NCBI GenBank assembly: GCA_023437485.1
Contig: JAEZGB010000003.1
Span: 1 to 13,216, forward strand
Origin: Bacteroidota bacterium
GTDB taxonomy: Bacteria > Bacteroidota > Bacteroidia > Flavobacteriales > Flavobacteriaceae
Length of the DNA stretch: 13,216 nt
Direction: 5' to 3'
In this document: positions 12,972-13,216 of the stretch, piece after piece
Numbering within the stretch: position 1 is the stretch's first letter
Layout: every line of letters starts with the position of its first letter
The notes under the pieces: model-generated
What the model was told of the DNA's origin: nothing
Seen by the model: the letters and a program-made list of their open reading frames with translations, nothing else
The model's database searches: none
Program-made: the position numbers and the translations under genes

Positions 12972-13216
12972 TTAGTTCTTCACGATTTTTTTCACTGCGG
13001 TTCCCTGATCAGATGAAATGTTCATCATGTACATGCCTGAAGAAAGATCGGCGACATTGATCTGTATGTCGGCAGGAGCATCGGTAAATTTAACCGACTT
13101 CACGGTGCGGCCGTTCAAATCTGTAATGGTTACTGCATTTACACGGATTGACTCAGTGTTTGTCAGGTTAATTACGTTGTTGGCAGGGTTCGGGTAAGTC
13201 GAGAACTTAGCTGAGA
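12972..13216 (-). CDS. T9SS type A cargo protein, C-terminal end (partial)
   Basis: The last 80 or so codons of a gene whose 5' part lies beyond the right edge. The frame is not interrupted up to the TAA at 12974-12972. The residues read SAKFSTYPNPANNVINL, then ITDLNGRTVKSVKF, DLSSGMYMMNI and terminal GTAVKKIVKN. These are the hallmarks of a Por_Sec (type A) T9SS sorting domain: the FSxYPNPA strand, the DLxGR turn, the LxSGxY turn and a basic C-terminus. It therefore encodes an exported protein, but its functional domain is not visible. It lies upstream of, and on the same strand as, a second T9SS cargo gene, with a terminator between them. The two tails differ clearly in sequence, so this is not a recent tandem copy of that end. 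Confidence 0.9.
   Translation of the reverse strand, partial: SAKFSTYPNPANNVINLTNTESIRVNAVTITDLNGRTVKSVKFTDAPADIQINVADLSSGMYMMNISSDQGTAVKKIVKN

Overview
The window looks like a chromosomal segment of a flavobacterium (phylum Bacteroidota, family Flavobacteriaceae, close to Flavobacterium). The evidence is two type IX secretion system (T9SS) cargo tails of the Por_Sec type, a type B (gliding-motility-type) cargo tail next to a PorP/SprF-like barrel, starts with no clear Shine-Dalgarno sequence, several matches to the Bacteroidota -7 promoter element TAnnTTTG, and the flavobacterial gene order CBS protein / NAD kinase / DUF6089 / uppS / bamA / ompH / skp / murI. By eye the G+C content is rather high for Flavobacterium. 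Coding density is high, and no stretch over 300 bases lacks a gene. I see no rRNA, tRNA, CRISPR array, insertion sequence or phage gene.

Layout. Bases 1-1153 (+): the end of a T9SS type B cargo gene, then a porP/sprF-like outer-membrane gene two bases downstream, closed by a compact hairpin terminator. Bases 1184-1711 (+): a gamma-class carbonic anhydrase-like protein whose start codon touches the terminator's T-run. It converges on and overlaps murI. Bases 1696-9873 (-): a long envelope-biogenesis cluster, read right to left: CBS protein, NAD kinase, DUF6089 outer-membrane protein, uppS, bamA, a long OmpH/Skp-like protein, and a short OmpH/Skp-like protein. A strong terminator follows, then murI. 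Junctions are tight (TAATG overlap, stop/start abutment, about 17-nt overlap). Bases 9958-11522 (+): pdxJ and an alpha/beta hydrolase. Bases 11565-13216 (-): a secreted T9SS cargo protein with Asp-box repeats, and the C-terminal end of a second T9SS cargo protein whose beginning lies outside the window.

How the genes fit together. The minus-strand cluster joins lipid-carrier synthesis (UppS makes the undecaprenyl chain used for peptidoglycan and surface glycans), a peptidoglycan precursor enzyme (MurI makes D-glutamate), outer-membrane protein assembly (BamA plus two Skp-type chaperones), NADP supply (NAD kinase), and two poorly understood proteins: DUF6089 and a CBS/ACT-like protein. The flanking T9SS genes are likely clients of that outer-membrane machinery.

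Most of the window is conserved core genome. The least explained parts are DUF6089 inside the bam/uppS cluster, the CBS/ACT-like protein coupled to NAD kinase, the two starts placed against terminators (gamma-carbonic anhydrase and murI), the non-ATG start of bamA, a GC-rich inverted-repeat spacer after pdxJ, and a 14-bp perfect palindrome at the promoter of the Asp-box protein gene. I did not find convincing evidence for a wholly new multi-gene system.
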